A DNA stretch of 42,400 nucleotides from Candidatus Pacearchaeota archaeon (lineage in GTDB: Archaea; Nanobdellota; Nanobdellia; Pacearchaeales; GW2011-AR1): assembly GCA_016188895.1 (NCBI GenBank), contig JACPGZ010000041.1, forward strand, positions 1 through 42,400, in the 5' to 3' direction. Made by a program: the position numbers and the translations under genes. Positions 17,468-26,233 of the stretch are shown here, one piece after another. The notes beneath the pieces were generated by a model. That model had not been told where the DNA came from, did no database searches, and saw nothing but the letters and a program-made list of their open reading frames with translations. The first letter of the stretch is position 1. Each line of letters starts with the position of its first letter.

Positions 17468-18631
17468 TTATACTTGCTGCATAACCTGCTCTATTCTCTT
17501 TTTAAGTTCACCAAGGTCTTTTCTTGTTTGGTCGAGATCAAAGCGCAGAGACTGATTATCCTCTCCTTGTCGTCGTAGTCTATCAACTAATAGGCGCTCG
17601 CGTTGCTTTGCCTGTTGGAGCTCCCCTTCTATCCTCTGCAGATTACTATCAAAGAGTTTTTTCTTTGGTTTTCTACGATCAATCGCTAGGTAGGATACGT
17701 ACGCGTCAATCTCCTTGGAGCTGGGTTTGTGTCCGAGTCGGAAGTTCACTTCGTCTGTTGTCCAGCCAGACCTGAGGAGATGGCAGGCCATGCCAGATCT
17801 GAGATCCTTCCAGCTCACTCGAGTGTTTGTGGGGACGCAGCTTGCTCCTGTCTTCCTCGCCACGCTGTGCATTAGCTTCAAGGCTTGTCTGTAGCCGAAG
17901 CGGAAAACACAATCGTTTTCATTCAGTCCTGGTAAAACGATGTCAGCGTACTTCGCTGTCTCTGGATAGAGGGTTGGTTCGCTTCGCGACTGCCTGCTGC
18001 GTTTCAGCTTCTCCCGAGGAAGGTTTACCAAGTATTCAACTTCCCTAGTGTCTTCATTGACTTGACGGGTGAAGTCCTTCTTGGTGAGCTGCAGAAGGGT
18101 GTTGATGTTCTCTCCGACATCCCAGGCAAGCCAGAAAAGGAGCAAATGGGATGGCTTTGAAAGAACAGATACCATCTTTAGGAAAGTTTCCTCGCTAACG
18201 AAACTCACTTCCTTCCGAGGATTACTGCTGAACTCAATCACTTCCCTAGCGAGCTCATCCTTACCAGCAAGTTTGAAGGGCTTGCTCTTGAAGACTTTGT
18301 TGTAATAACTGCTTCTATCAGCGAATCTTTCGCCCTTTTTATTTCTGATTCGTCCTTCCTCGAGGTCGTCATACACTTTCTTTATATCTTCTTTTGTCAA
18401 ATCTTTCCATGGCTTATTCTTGAACCAAGAATTTACATTGCGGAACCGTTGGACGTAGTAAATCAAAGTCTTGTAGCAAGGTTCATCCAAAGCCGGAAGT
18501 CCATTCTGCCTCTTGAGCTTGTGCTCTTCGAATTGGAAAAATTGCCGGAAGACATCTCGATTCTCTCTACAAATCATCTTATCACACAAAAGCTCGTTCT
18601 TGGCCTTTTCATATCGTTCTTTAAATCCCAT
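17468..18631 (-). CDS. Tyrosine recombinase/integrase
   Basis: HLLRSGWTTDEVNFRLGHKPSSKEIDAYVSYL; starts next to tRNA-Asp; start taken at MGFKERYEKAK. Confidence 0.85.
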   Translation of the reverse strand: MGFKERYEKAKNELLCDKMICRENRDVFRQFFQFEEHKLKRQNGLPALDEPCYKTLIYYVQRFRNVNSWFKNKPWKDLTKEDIKKVYDDLEEGRIRNKKGERFADRSSYYNKVFKSKPFKLAGKDELAREVIEFSSNPRKEVSFVSEETFLKMVSVLSKPSHLLLFWLAWDVGENINTLLQLTKKDFTRQVNEDTREVEYLVNLPREKLKRSRQSRSEPTLYPETAKYADIVLPGLNENDCVFRFGYRQALKLMHSVARKTGASCVPTNTRVSWKDLRSGMACHLLRSGWTTDEVNFRLGHKPSSKEIDAYVSYLAIDRRKPKKKLFDSNLQRIEGELQQAKQRERLLVDRLRRQGEDNQSLRFDLDQTRKDLGELKKRIEQVMQQV

Positions 18632-18694
18632 GCAATTATTAAGGTGCCCAACTATATAAATCTTGCGCCCTTTTATGTGAACAAAAGTGGTCAG

Positions 18695-18838
18695 CGCCCG
18701 CACCGGGATTCGAACCCGGGTTGCATCCGATCTATGCTATTTCTAGCTATCATAGTTTTTCTGATTCCTAGAACTCTTTTTTCTAAAAAGAGTTGTAGCA
18801 TGACAGGGATGAGTGCTAGGCCACTACACTATGCGAGC
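18695..18838 (-). tRNA. tRNA-Asp(GTC) with 71-nt intron (18730-18800)
   Basis: Acceptor GCTCGCA/TGCGGGC, T-arm CCGGG-TTCGAAT-CCCGG, anticodon stem CATCC/GGATG, canonical BHB at 37/38. Confidence 0.9.
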
Positions 18839-18896
18839 ACATTATTATTCTTATGAAAGGTTTTATAAAGCTTTTTGGTCAGAGAGATTTTGTAAA

Positions 18897-19574
18897 ATGC
18901 AGCCAAAATCCGAGATTTTCAGTGTGAAAGAAGTCATTTATAGAACCATTAATGTAAAAAGTCTTATTCTTGAAAATAACAGAAAAACAGAATTTACTCC
19001 AGGGCAATATTGCTTTGTAATGATGGATAAAAAATTGAAAAGGCCATTGAGCTATTGCGGTGTAAGCGGAGAAAATAAAATTGAATTAACATTCAAGAAG
19101 ACAGGATATTTTACAGGAAGATTATTTGAGCTGAAGAAAAATGATAAATTAGAAATCCAAGGCCCTTATGGAGGACCGCTTACCTTTGACGAATCTTACA
19201 AGAATATTATATTAATTGCAGGAGGTGTAGGAATCGCCCCCCTTATGTCCATATTAAGAACAGTTAAAAAGAAAAATATAAAAATAAAAGTCAGCTTGTT
19301 TTACAGCAATAAAACTAAAGAAGATATTTTGTATAAAGACGAATTGGATTCTTACAATAAATTTAATATTATATATACAATTACTAAAGAAACTCCAAAT
19401 GACTGGAAAGGAGAGTTAGGAAGAGTTACACTTGAAATGATAAAAAAACACTCAGATATTAAAGATGCTGTATTTTACATCTGCGGTCCGAGAGAAATGA
19501 ACGAAAATCTTGTGAATCAGCTCATGTCAGATGGAATTGAAAGAAAAAATATAAGAACAGAGAACTGGGTATGA
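18897..19574 (+). CDS. FAD/NAD-binding oxidoreductase (PyrK/ferredoxin-NADP reductase-like)
   Basis: KRPLSYCG, GPYGGPL, LIAGGVGIAPLMSILR, FYICGPREM. Confidence 0.8.
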   Translation: MQPKSEIFSVKEVIYRTINVKSLILENNRKTEFTPGQYCFVMMDKKLKRPLSYCGVSGENKIELTFKKTGYFTGRLFELKKNDKLEIQGPYGGPLTFDESYKNIILIAGGVGIAPLMSILRTVKKKNIKIKVSLFYSNKTKEDILYKDELDSYNKFNIIYTITKETPNDWKGELGRVTLEMIKKHSDIKDAVFYICGPREMNENLVNQLMSDGIERKNIRTENWV

Positions 19575-19780
19575 AAAACAGAAATTATAATGCCAACTAT
19601 GAACTCATGAACGATGTTTGCAAGATGCTTTACGAAGGTAACCTTAGGGAACTTAAATCTGATTTAAAATATCACTTGGAGACCAATGGAAAAAGAATAA
19701 ATCCAAAATCAAAGCCGGCAATTTTAAGGGATTTATCAATAATAGAAGAAATGATAGACTTGCAATCAGAAATCCAATAA
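19571..19780 (+). CDS. Small hypothetical protein
   Basis: 4-nt overlap with upstream gene. Confidence 0.5.
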   Translation: MKNRNYNANYELMNDVCKMLYEGNLRELKSDLKYHLETNGKRINPKSKPAILRDLSIIEEMIDLQSEIQ

Positions 19781-20461
19781 TCTTCTCTGCTCTGTCTTTG
19801 CATGATGATTCTTCCATGTAGCCCAGCTTTCTCTGAATATGCCTTCTCCTTTTAAAACATTAAAATATTTTTTCAAGAACGCTTCTGTTAAAGGATCAGA
19901 AGGATAGCCAGAGCCAAAGTCATCATGAATATTAAATTCTTTTTTTAATACAACTTTCAATCTTCTTACTTCTTTTTCCCTTGTTGATTTTGCCAGTATT
20001 GATGCTGCTGAAACAGCTACATAATCCCTGTCTGCTTTGTGCGCGCAAATCAGCGAGAGATTTTCTTTATTTTTTATATGAGTAAGAAGATAATTTCTCC
20101 AGCTTGTGATGTTGTTGCTGGGGCAGTCAACAATAACATGCATATGCTCTATGCTTTTATTTAATCTATTCACAATCTCTGCAGCATATAATGCCTCTAT
20201 CTTATTTAGATTAACTCGCTTTTTAGTTAATTTATCATCAATTTCATCTGGAGGAATAGTAAATATCTCATAATTAAGCGCTTTTTTTCTTATAATGCTT
20301 GCAAGCTCTTCTCTTCTTTTTGGAGGCACAAGCTTTGAGTCCCTTACTCTCAATTTCTTAAACTCATCCTCAATGCGCTCATTAATCAAGCATCCTGCCA
20401 TTACCATTGGCCCAATCACAGGACCTCTGCCCGCGTCATCTATTCCAAGCATAAGCTTCAT
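19766..20461 (-). CDS. rnhB: Ribonuclease HII
   Basis: GIDDAGRGPVIGPMVMAG, DSKLVPPKRREEL, GSGYPSDP. Confidence 0.93.
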   Translation of the reverse strand: MKLMLGIDDAGRGPVIGPMVMAGCLINERIEDEFKKLRVRDSKLVPPKRREELASIIRKKALNYEIFTIPPDEIDDKLTKKRVNLNKIEALYAAEIVNRLNKSIEHMHVIVDCPSNNITSWRNYLLTHIKNKENLSLICAHKADRDYVAVSAASILAKSTREKEVRRLKVVLKKEFNIHDDFGSGYPSDPLTEAFLKKYFNVLKGEGIFRESWATWKNHHAKTEQRRLLDF

Positions 20462-20555
20462 GTTTAAAAATCGCTGAAAGGGTTATTAAATCTTGCATTT
20501 TTCACGCAACACGAAAGGCAAGATTTATAAGCGGTTTTTCTTAGAGTTTACTCAT

Positions 20556-20656
20556 AGCGGGATGGAGCAGAATTTGCTGAATAAGTAAATGCTCAACCTG
20601 GAGTGCTCGCAGGGCCCATAACCCTGAGGTCAGAGGTTCAAATCCTCTTCCCGCTA
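20556..20656 (+). tRNA. Initiator tRNA-Met(CAT) with putative 26-nt D-loop intron (20571-20596)
   Basis: A1-T72 acceptor AGCGGGA/TCCCGCT, anticodon arm CAGGG-CCCATAA-CCCTG (three GC pairs), T-arm AGAGG-TTCAAAT-CCTCT. Confidence 0.85.
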
Positions 20657-20692
20657 TATAAATATTAATCTGCTAGCTTAAACAAGAAATAA

Positions 20693-21676
20693 TTATTTAC
20701 CAATATGCTCTTTGATGATGTCAATTCTTTTCTGTATAAGTGACAGGCTTTCTGATTTTTTCTTGAAATAGACAAATAGTACAATTATGGCAACTGCGAT
20801 AATCACAATAACAACAGGCAAGATAAATCTTATATTGCTCTTTGTTGACGAAAATATCCTGTTTAGAAGAAAGCTCTGCCCTTCTGTTGAGATTATGTTC
20901 TCCTCGCCATACACCCACTCGCCAGTTTCGCTACATTGCTTTAATGTATCTGCTAATTCCCTTATCTCTCCGACTTTAAAACAAAAATCTCCATCAATGC
21001 ATTTTCCAGTTTCCTCGTGCCTGCATTCAATATCGCAGTAATCCCTTGTGCAGGGATTTTTGTCATCGCATTCAATTGTTTCATTATCTTTTGAGCATTT
21101 AGGCGGAGGTGAACAATCATTATCGTTTTTGTTGTCGCACCCAGGAGCGCAGCATCCATCTCCATTCTTGCATCCGACAGATTCATGAAAGCAGATTCTG
21201 GGAACACCCTGACATGTATCTAAAGTGCATGTGCTATTATCATTGCAGTCTCTAGTCTGGTTTTCAATAGAGCACTCATTCCTTGATTCATGGACGCACT
21301 GGTTTTCAATGCACACAAAGCTGCTTGATACACACCCACAATCCTTGCAGCAATACCCCTCTGATTCATTGCTCTCACATACATTATTTCCGCAGTTAAA
21401 TGGGACTGATATATTCATCCATGCCTTATTTATCTTATATGCAATGGATTTAACGCGTATAGTAACCCCCTCCATTACAGTAAGCTGGTTTTCCTTAAAC
21501 CATCCCTCTGACTTGTCTATCTTGATAAAAACCTCTCCCTCGCCTATAAATTTCATAGTAATTGTCTTTCCACTAAAAGTTTTTGGTTTTCCAATCTCTA
21601 AAAGCTCTTCAAATTCAGTGGCATAAACAGAGAAAATAAATATTAAAGCCGCCAATAATATAATCACCTTTTTCAT
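20693..21676 (-). CDS. Secreted Cys-rich protein with C-terminal TM anchor
   Basis: Signal peptide, many Cys repeats (CGNNVCESNES.., CxxDxxCT), TM near C-term. Confidence 0.65.
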   Translation of the reverse strand: MKKVIILLAALIFIFSVYATEFEELLEIGKPKTFSGKTITMKFIGEGEVFIKIDKSEGWFKENQLTVMEGVTIRVKSIAYKINKAWMNISVPFNCGNNVCESNESEGYCCKDCGCVSSSFVCIENQCVHESRNECSIENQTRDCNDNSTCTLDTCQGVPRICFHESVGCKNGDGCCAPGCDNKNDNDCSPPPKCSKDNETIECDDKNPCTRDYCDIECRHEETGKCIDGDFCFKVGEIRELADTLKQCSETGEWVYGEENIISTEGQSFLLNRIFSSTKSNIRFILPVVIVIIAVAIIVLFVYFKKKSESLSLIQKRIDIIKEHIGK

Positions 21677-21757
21677 TATCTTAAGAATAAACTTGTCTTT
21701 ATAAGTTTTTAGAATCTTATATACAGGAAAATTTAAAAAGGCAGATGTATTTTTTGT

Positions 21758-21871
21758 ATGAATGAGGTGAAGATGGTGAAAAAAGCAAAAAAAACTGAAT
21801 CAAAGAAAAAAAGCGAGATGCAAAAAGAAAAAAGCAAGGCAAAAGACAAGAATGTGTGTGAATTCTGCTAG
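21758..21871 (+). CDS. Lys-rich micro-protein ending CEFC
   Basis: MNEVKMVKKAKKTESKKKSEMQKEKSKAKDKNVCEFC (37 aa). Confidence 0.4.
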   Translation: MNEVKMVKKAKKTESKKKSEMQKEKSKAKDKNVCEFC

Positions 21872-22173
21872 ATTTTTATTCTAACTTTTGTTATTCTTCT
21901 TAATATGCATGCAATAATATAAGCATAAAAGAATTGCAAAACCCAGGTTAAAATATCAAAAATAAGGACACCCTCAATTCCAAATAAATCCTCAAATATA
22001 AAATTCACTGGGAAAATTATAGCATTTACAAATTTTGCACCTATACTTGAGCTTTCAAATACAGGAATGAGTTGCAGAATCACAATTATATTCAATGCAT
22101 AAATAACAACAGACAAAAGCAGAATCTTCCATGTCAGTGCGAAAAATCCTCTTTTTCTTTTAACTTTAGCCAT
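21868..22173 (-). CDS. Small membrane protein
   Basis: Multiple TM segments. Confidence 0.6.
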   Translation of the reverse strand: MAKVKRKRGFFALTWKILLLSVVIYALNIIVILQLIPVFESSSIGAKFVNAIIFPVNFIFEDLFGIEGVLIFDILTWVLQFFYAYIIACILRRITKVRIKI

Positions 22174-22221
22174 ATTTTATTGAAACATAATGTATTTATA
22201 AGCCTTTTTTTTGTCTTTATA

Positions 22222-22353
22222 ATGAAGCTTAAGAAATGCAAAAAGTGCAATATTTATACTCTAAAAGATGAATGTCCGCAATGTAAAGAAAAAAGCACTC
22301 TTGCAGGATACAAGTTTATAAAAAAGAGCACTAATTATTCTTTTTTGACATGA
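22222..22353 (+). CDS. Nop10-like zinc-ribbon protein (short)
   Basis: MKLKKCKKCNIYTLKDECPQCKEKSTLAGYKF resembles KCxxCxxYTLKxxCPxCGxKT of Nop10. Confidence 0.65.
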   Translation: MKLKKCKKCNIYTLKDECPQCKEKSTLAGYKFIKKSTNYSFLT

Positions 22354-22873
22354 TGTGGCGTTCAATATAATGGCGTCTTGCATTAACAATAAAAAAAACC
22401 ATTATAAAAATTGTCGAAATCATTGCAAATATGTATTTATAATTTTTATAAAAGCTTGCTCCCAAAAAATATCCCAATGATAAAAATATTAGAACATAAA
22501 CTATATTTGATATAATGTCAATCTTCAGAAAATCCCTGAAATTCACTTTTAAAAATCCAATAGATAGGTATGAAAAAACTCTTATTCCGTTAATGAACTT
22601 AATAAAAAAGATAGTTTTTTTCGTAAAAAATTTATTATCGCTTTTTTTAAACCTGCTTTTGATTCTGGATGCTATCATTTTAGGCATCTTGCTGTGATAT
22701 CCTATCTTGTACAGGATTATGTCCATTATTGTCAGCCCAATTACTCCGAAAACCCACGCAATAGGAAAAGACATCTCTCCAATACTTGCAAAATAGCCAC
22801 CAGCAACAACTGCAAATGAGCTAAAGAATATTGTGCTGAACAGGAATACAATATATTTTATCACCTCTATCAT
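22331..22873 (-). CDS. DedA/SNARE-associated family membrane protein
   Basis: FFIKFINGIRVFSYLSIGFLKVNFRDFLKIDIISNIVYV. Confidence 0.65.
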   Translation of the reverse strand: MIEVIKYIVFLFSTIFFSSFAVVAGGYFASIGEMSFPIAWVFGVIGLTIMDIILYKIGYHSKMPKMIASRIKSRFKKSDNKFFTKKTIFFIKFINGIRVFSYLSIGFLKVNFRDFLKIDIISNIVYVLIFLSLGYFLGASFYKNYKYIFAMISTIFIMVFFIVNARRHYIERHIMSKKNN

Positions 22874-22908
22874 TAATTGATATGGAAAAACTTGTTTTTA
22901 AAATTACC

Positions 22909-25356
22909 CTAAAATAATCTTTTCTGCTGCACTGATTCTTGAATCTCGCCATAAACCCCGTCGTAACCTGGCTTTACTTTTAGATTGCCAATTCTATTGT
23001 TGATTATAAGCTCTGCAAGTTCTTGCTTAAATCCTGCATTGATGATATCAATTTTTTCTATCTTTATAAGAACATTAAACTCGTTTCCAAATTTTTCTAT
23101 GAGCTGATTGTAAATCAGCCATGTTTTCTTGCTGCTTAATGAAGATTTTATATGGAACGCAATAAGCTCATGCAGTGGCAGGAGCTTGTAGAATTTCTTT
23201 CTTTTTGCAGGGAAATAGCCAGCAGGCATCTTTGCCAATTGCTCTATTCTGTTATCAACACCTATTGTAAGCTCTTTCCCGCAAACAGGGCATATTCCAT
23301 TAAGCTCTTTTGATTTTGCAGGCGAGCATGAGAAATTGCATGTGCGATGCCCGTCATAATGGTATTTTCCATATGCAGGGTCTGTTTCAATTGTTGCATG
23401 AAAGCTATTTTCTCTTATTTGCTTGATAATTGACTTATATGACAGCGCATCTATGTTTATATCAAAGATAGTTGCTTCTCTTCCAATGCGCCATGGCCAA
23501 AAAGAATGAAGGTCAGAGAAGCTTACAATGCTTGTATTTTCTTTTAATCTCCATATCATGGACGGGTCAGCACTCATTCCAGACTCAACAGCATAAATAT
23601 GCTTTCGCTGCTCTTGAAAGCACTCTGCCAATGAATCAAATCCGCTTTTTGAGCCAAACAAACCGAACCAAGGCGTCATACAGTTATGAACTGTTGCAGA
23701 AGGGGTTACAAAGGAATTATCTTCTTCAACTTCTAAATTATAAACTTCTCCTTCATAATCTAAAGTTTCTATACTTTTAATAGGAATATACACATAATTA
23801 TCATCTAGCCAACCATGTTTTCTATTTAATTTAGTATTGAATTTAATAAATTCCGCCTCTTTTAGTAAATTAAATTTATCTTCATAAAAAGACAACCTCT
23901 GCAAAAAATAAGCATCATAATTAACATTAATCTTTCTTCCATGTATAAATCTCTTATACTTAGTGCCATCTTCTTTAGGTAATTTATAAATAGATGGAAT
24001 AATACCTAACCTTAAACAAATTAATTTCATTTGCTGTGCCAGTATTTCAGAAACAGTAACTCCACTATCTCCTCTCCACCATCCTCTAAATATTTCAATT
24101 TGCTTCTCAAGAGGCAAGTAAATAAAATGATCTGAAAGTTTTTTAGAATGAGCTCGGAGCTGTGTATTGGGTTCATAAAAGAGTTTTTCAAATAAGTTTA
24201 CCAATATTTTAGAATAAAAATAAAGCTCGTAACCATTTCTTTCTCGCTTTTTTCCAAGTTCAACATTGAAACATGTTTTCATCAAATTAATTACTTCTGC
24301 AATATAGATATCCTCATGTTTTCCAAAAGAAAATTGAATGCAATTGGTTTTTTTAGTAATATAACCCTCAGCCAAATAATAACCAACAAGCCTACATAAA
24401 TTATTATCTACTTTTATTATATCAAATATGCCTTTATCCTGTCTTCCAGCCTTTGAATAAATTTTATCCGATTTAACAACAAAATCTTCCTTATTTAAGA
24501 TAGAGGAAATTTTAATTTCTTGAAGATCAGTTGTTTCTTTTTGTCTTGGATATAATAAAACATCATTCACCTCTAATTTCTCAGCAGGTATCCATTCTGA
24601 TTTATAGTCATTATAATGTTTTTTAGTGCATTTATGTTTCCCCTTTGATATACTATTTGGCTTGCATAAACCTCCAACAAATGAGCAATCTTTAACTGTC
24701 TTAATAGCAAAAAAGGGATGTTCTGAAGTTGTATTTATGCCCTCCCTAAAATAATAGGGTTGTATACTATAAATCTTACCTTTATATGGTCTAACAAAGG
24801 TCGCAGTAACCTTTTTATAATTACCCGTATGAGTTAAAACTTTCTCACCAATTTCAATATCTGAAATCTTCTTAGGAGAGGGGTTACACATAATTTTCTC
24901 ATTAGGCAATAAACAATGTGCTGGAATTATCTCAATTTCATCGCTGAGCTTTTTCAAATCCTCAACAAGCTGCGGAGATGTCATTCCGAAAATCGGCCTG
25001 CCGTCATAATCCAGTCTTCCCTTGCTTCCAAGGTACTTAGTAATTTCATTTGAAACATTTGTATTTGGAGAGAATATAAGATGATGCACAGCGCGTCTCT
25101 TTCCGTCTTGTGAATACATCAATGATACTTCTGTCTGCCACAAAAACGGAAATCCAGAGCTTGTTCTTAAAATGCCGTTATCATCCTCTTTCAGTTTTTC
25201 ATCAATCTCCTTTCTCCACAAAGGATGCTGAAAATCGCCTGTTCCAATAATATGAAGCCCTTTTATTCTGGAATATTTTTCAAGAGCATCTATAGTAATA
25301 GCAGGACTGCATGCTCTTGCATATCTTGAATGAATCTGTAAATCAGCAATAATCAT
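22909..25356 (-). CDS. PHP-domain DNA nuclease, Endonuclease Q-like, with intein
   Basis: DLQIHSRYARACSP, IIGTGDFQHP, C-terminal CPVCGKELTIGVDNRIEQLA; intein in the PAH|CMTPWFGLFG site. Confidence 0.85.
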   Translation of the reverse strand: MIIADLQIHSRYARACSPAITIDALEKYSRIKGLHIIGTGDFQHPLWRKEIDEKLKEDDNGILRTSSGFPFLWQTEVSLMYSQDGKRRAVHHLIFSPNTNVSNEITKYLGSKGRLDYDGRPIFGMTSPQLVEDLKKLSDEIEIIPAHCLLPNEKIMCNPSPKKISDIEIGEKVLTHTGNYKKVTATFVRPYKGKIYSIQPYYFREGINTTSEHPFFAIKTVKDCSFVGGLCKPNSISKGKHKCTKKHYNDYKSEWIPAEKLEVNDVLLYPRQKETTDLQEIKISSILNKEDFVVKSDKIYSKAGRQDKGIFDIIKVDNNLCRLVGYYLAEGYITKKTNCIQFSFGKHEDIYIAEVINLMKTCFNVELGKKRERNGYELYFYSKILVNLFEKLFYEPNTQLRAHSKKLSDHFIYLPLEKQIEIFRGWWRGDSGVTVSEILAQQMKLICLRLGIIPSIYKLPKEDGTKYKRFIHGRKINVNYDAYFLQRLSFYEDKFNLLKEAEFIKFNTKLNRKHGWLDDNYVYIPIKSIETLDYEGEVYNLEVEEDNSFVTPSATVHNCMTPWFGLFGSKSGFDSLAECFQEQRKHIYAVESGMSADPSMIWRLKENTSIVSFSDLHSFWPWRIGREATIFDINIDALSYKSIIKQIRENSFHATIETDPAYGKYHYDGHRTCNFSCSPAKSKELNGICPVCGKELTIGVDNRIEQLAKMPAGYFPAKRKKFYKLLPLHELIAFHIKSSLSSKKTWLIYNQLIEKFGNEFNVLIKIEKIDIINAGFKQELAELIINNRIGNLKVKPGYDGVYGEIQESVQQKRLF
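23683..24915 (-). other. Intein (411 aa) with LAGLIDADG-type homing endonuclease
   Basis: Begins CLLPNEKIMC, ends TVHN followed by Cys; LVGYYLAEGYI and FRGWWRGDSG motifs. Confidence 0.9.
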
Positions 25357-25398
25357 TTTGTTTGGGGTTTATAAGGGGATAACTCTGTATCAGGGTTG

Positions 25399-25416
25399 GT
25401 AAGGGTTTACCCTTAC
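25399..25416. repeat. 7-bp perfect hairpin
   Basis: GTAAGGG-TTTA-CCCTTAC. Confidence 0.5.
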
Positions 25417-25463
25417 TCTCCTTATAATCATTTATTATTCAGCAAAGAATGCTTTTTAAGTTT

Positions 25464-26123
25464 TTATTTAATTTTAAGATTGTAATCAACTAAAACTTCC
25501 ATTAATTCTTTTATAAATCCATCTCTAGATGTGTGTAGGCGGGCAACTAATCCTCCCTTTTCAACAAAATAATCATAATTGCTTAATGTACCTTCTGCAC
25601 TAGTAATATGCTCTTCTGGAACAACAATAATATACCCTGCATCTTTCTTTATCTCTTCTTGAATTATTTTTATCTTGCTCTCAAGGTTTTGATTGTTATT
25701 TCTTTGAAGTCTTGGAAACCTGTTAAGAGAGGATTCAATAATTGCAGGAGTCTTATTTTGGCCTATGAATATAAGTGTCTCGTATTGTGCTAAGGGACCG
25801 GGAGGATTCTTCCAAGATTTTTGTCTCCTTTCCTTATACACAAAATACCTATTAAGCTTGTCTCTAACCCAGTAATAATTTTTATTAGATGGAAAAAAGA
25901 AATTTTTTATGCCAAATTCTTTATTTTCTTGAGATGCTTTTTCTATAGCATACTTTACAAAAATAGTTAGAAATGTTCTCTCATAATGATCTAAAGGAAG
26001 CCCTGATTCTTGATGTCTTGAAAAAGAAGTATGCATCATATACCTGTCTGCTAATATCTCCCAATATGGCTCTACACTTTCTAAATAATCTCTAAGCTGT
26101 TTTAATGATGGTGGTTGTTGCAT
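25464..26123 (-). CDS. Hypothetical protein
   Basis: 219 aa ORF, host-like codon usage. Confidence 0.6.
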   Translation of the reverse strand: MQQPPSLKQLRDYLESVEPYWEILADRYMMHTSFSRHQESGLPLDHYERTFLTIFVKYAIEKASQENKEFGIKNFFFPSNKNYYWVRDKLNRYFVYKERRQKSWKNPPGPLAQYETLIFIGQNKTPAIIESSLNRFPRLQRNNNQNLESKIKIIQEEIKKDAGYIIVVPEEHITSAEGTLSNYDYFVEKGGLVARLHTSRDGFIKELMEVLVDYNLKIK

Positions 26124-26209
26124 ATAAATACTAATTTTTATTATCTTTTAAATTATTATTTAATACGATAGATATATTCAATTACATATAAAGGAAGGGG
26201 TCTAAGGAT

Positions 26210-26233
26210 CCGATGCCCTATGGAATGGGCTAT
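26210..26233. repeat. Dispersed hairpin repeat copy 1
   Basis: CCGATGCCCTATGGAATGGGCTAT, 24/24 identical to 37894-37917. Confidence 0.85.

Larger units (their letters stand above)
2534..18708. mobile_element. Integrated element in tRNA-Asp, ~16.2 kb, with adjacent tyrosine recombinase
   Basis: 14-nt direct repeat of tRNA 3' end, integrase abutting the tRNA, bacterial-type cargo and higher-GC stretches. Confidence 0.7.

Noticed and set aside
18449-18856. ORF containing RPHRDSNPG
   Set aside because: Classic artefactual translation antisense to a tRNA (tRNA-Asp) and to the integrase start.
20693-21676. Cys-rich anchored protein as a novel system
   Set aside because: Looks like a common archaeal secreted Cys-rich surface protein; nothing in the context suggests a special role.
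23472-23780. Plus-strand ORF across the intein/extein boundary of the EndoQ-like gene
   Set aside because: Antisense to well-supported coding sequence on the minus strand.
25399-25416. GTAAGGG-TTTA-CCCTTAC hairpin as a mobile or regulatory element
   Set aside because: Only one copy noticed and short stem; listed as a repeat but not as a finding.
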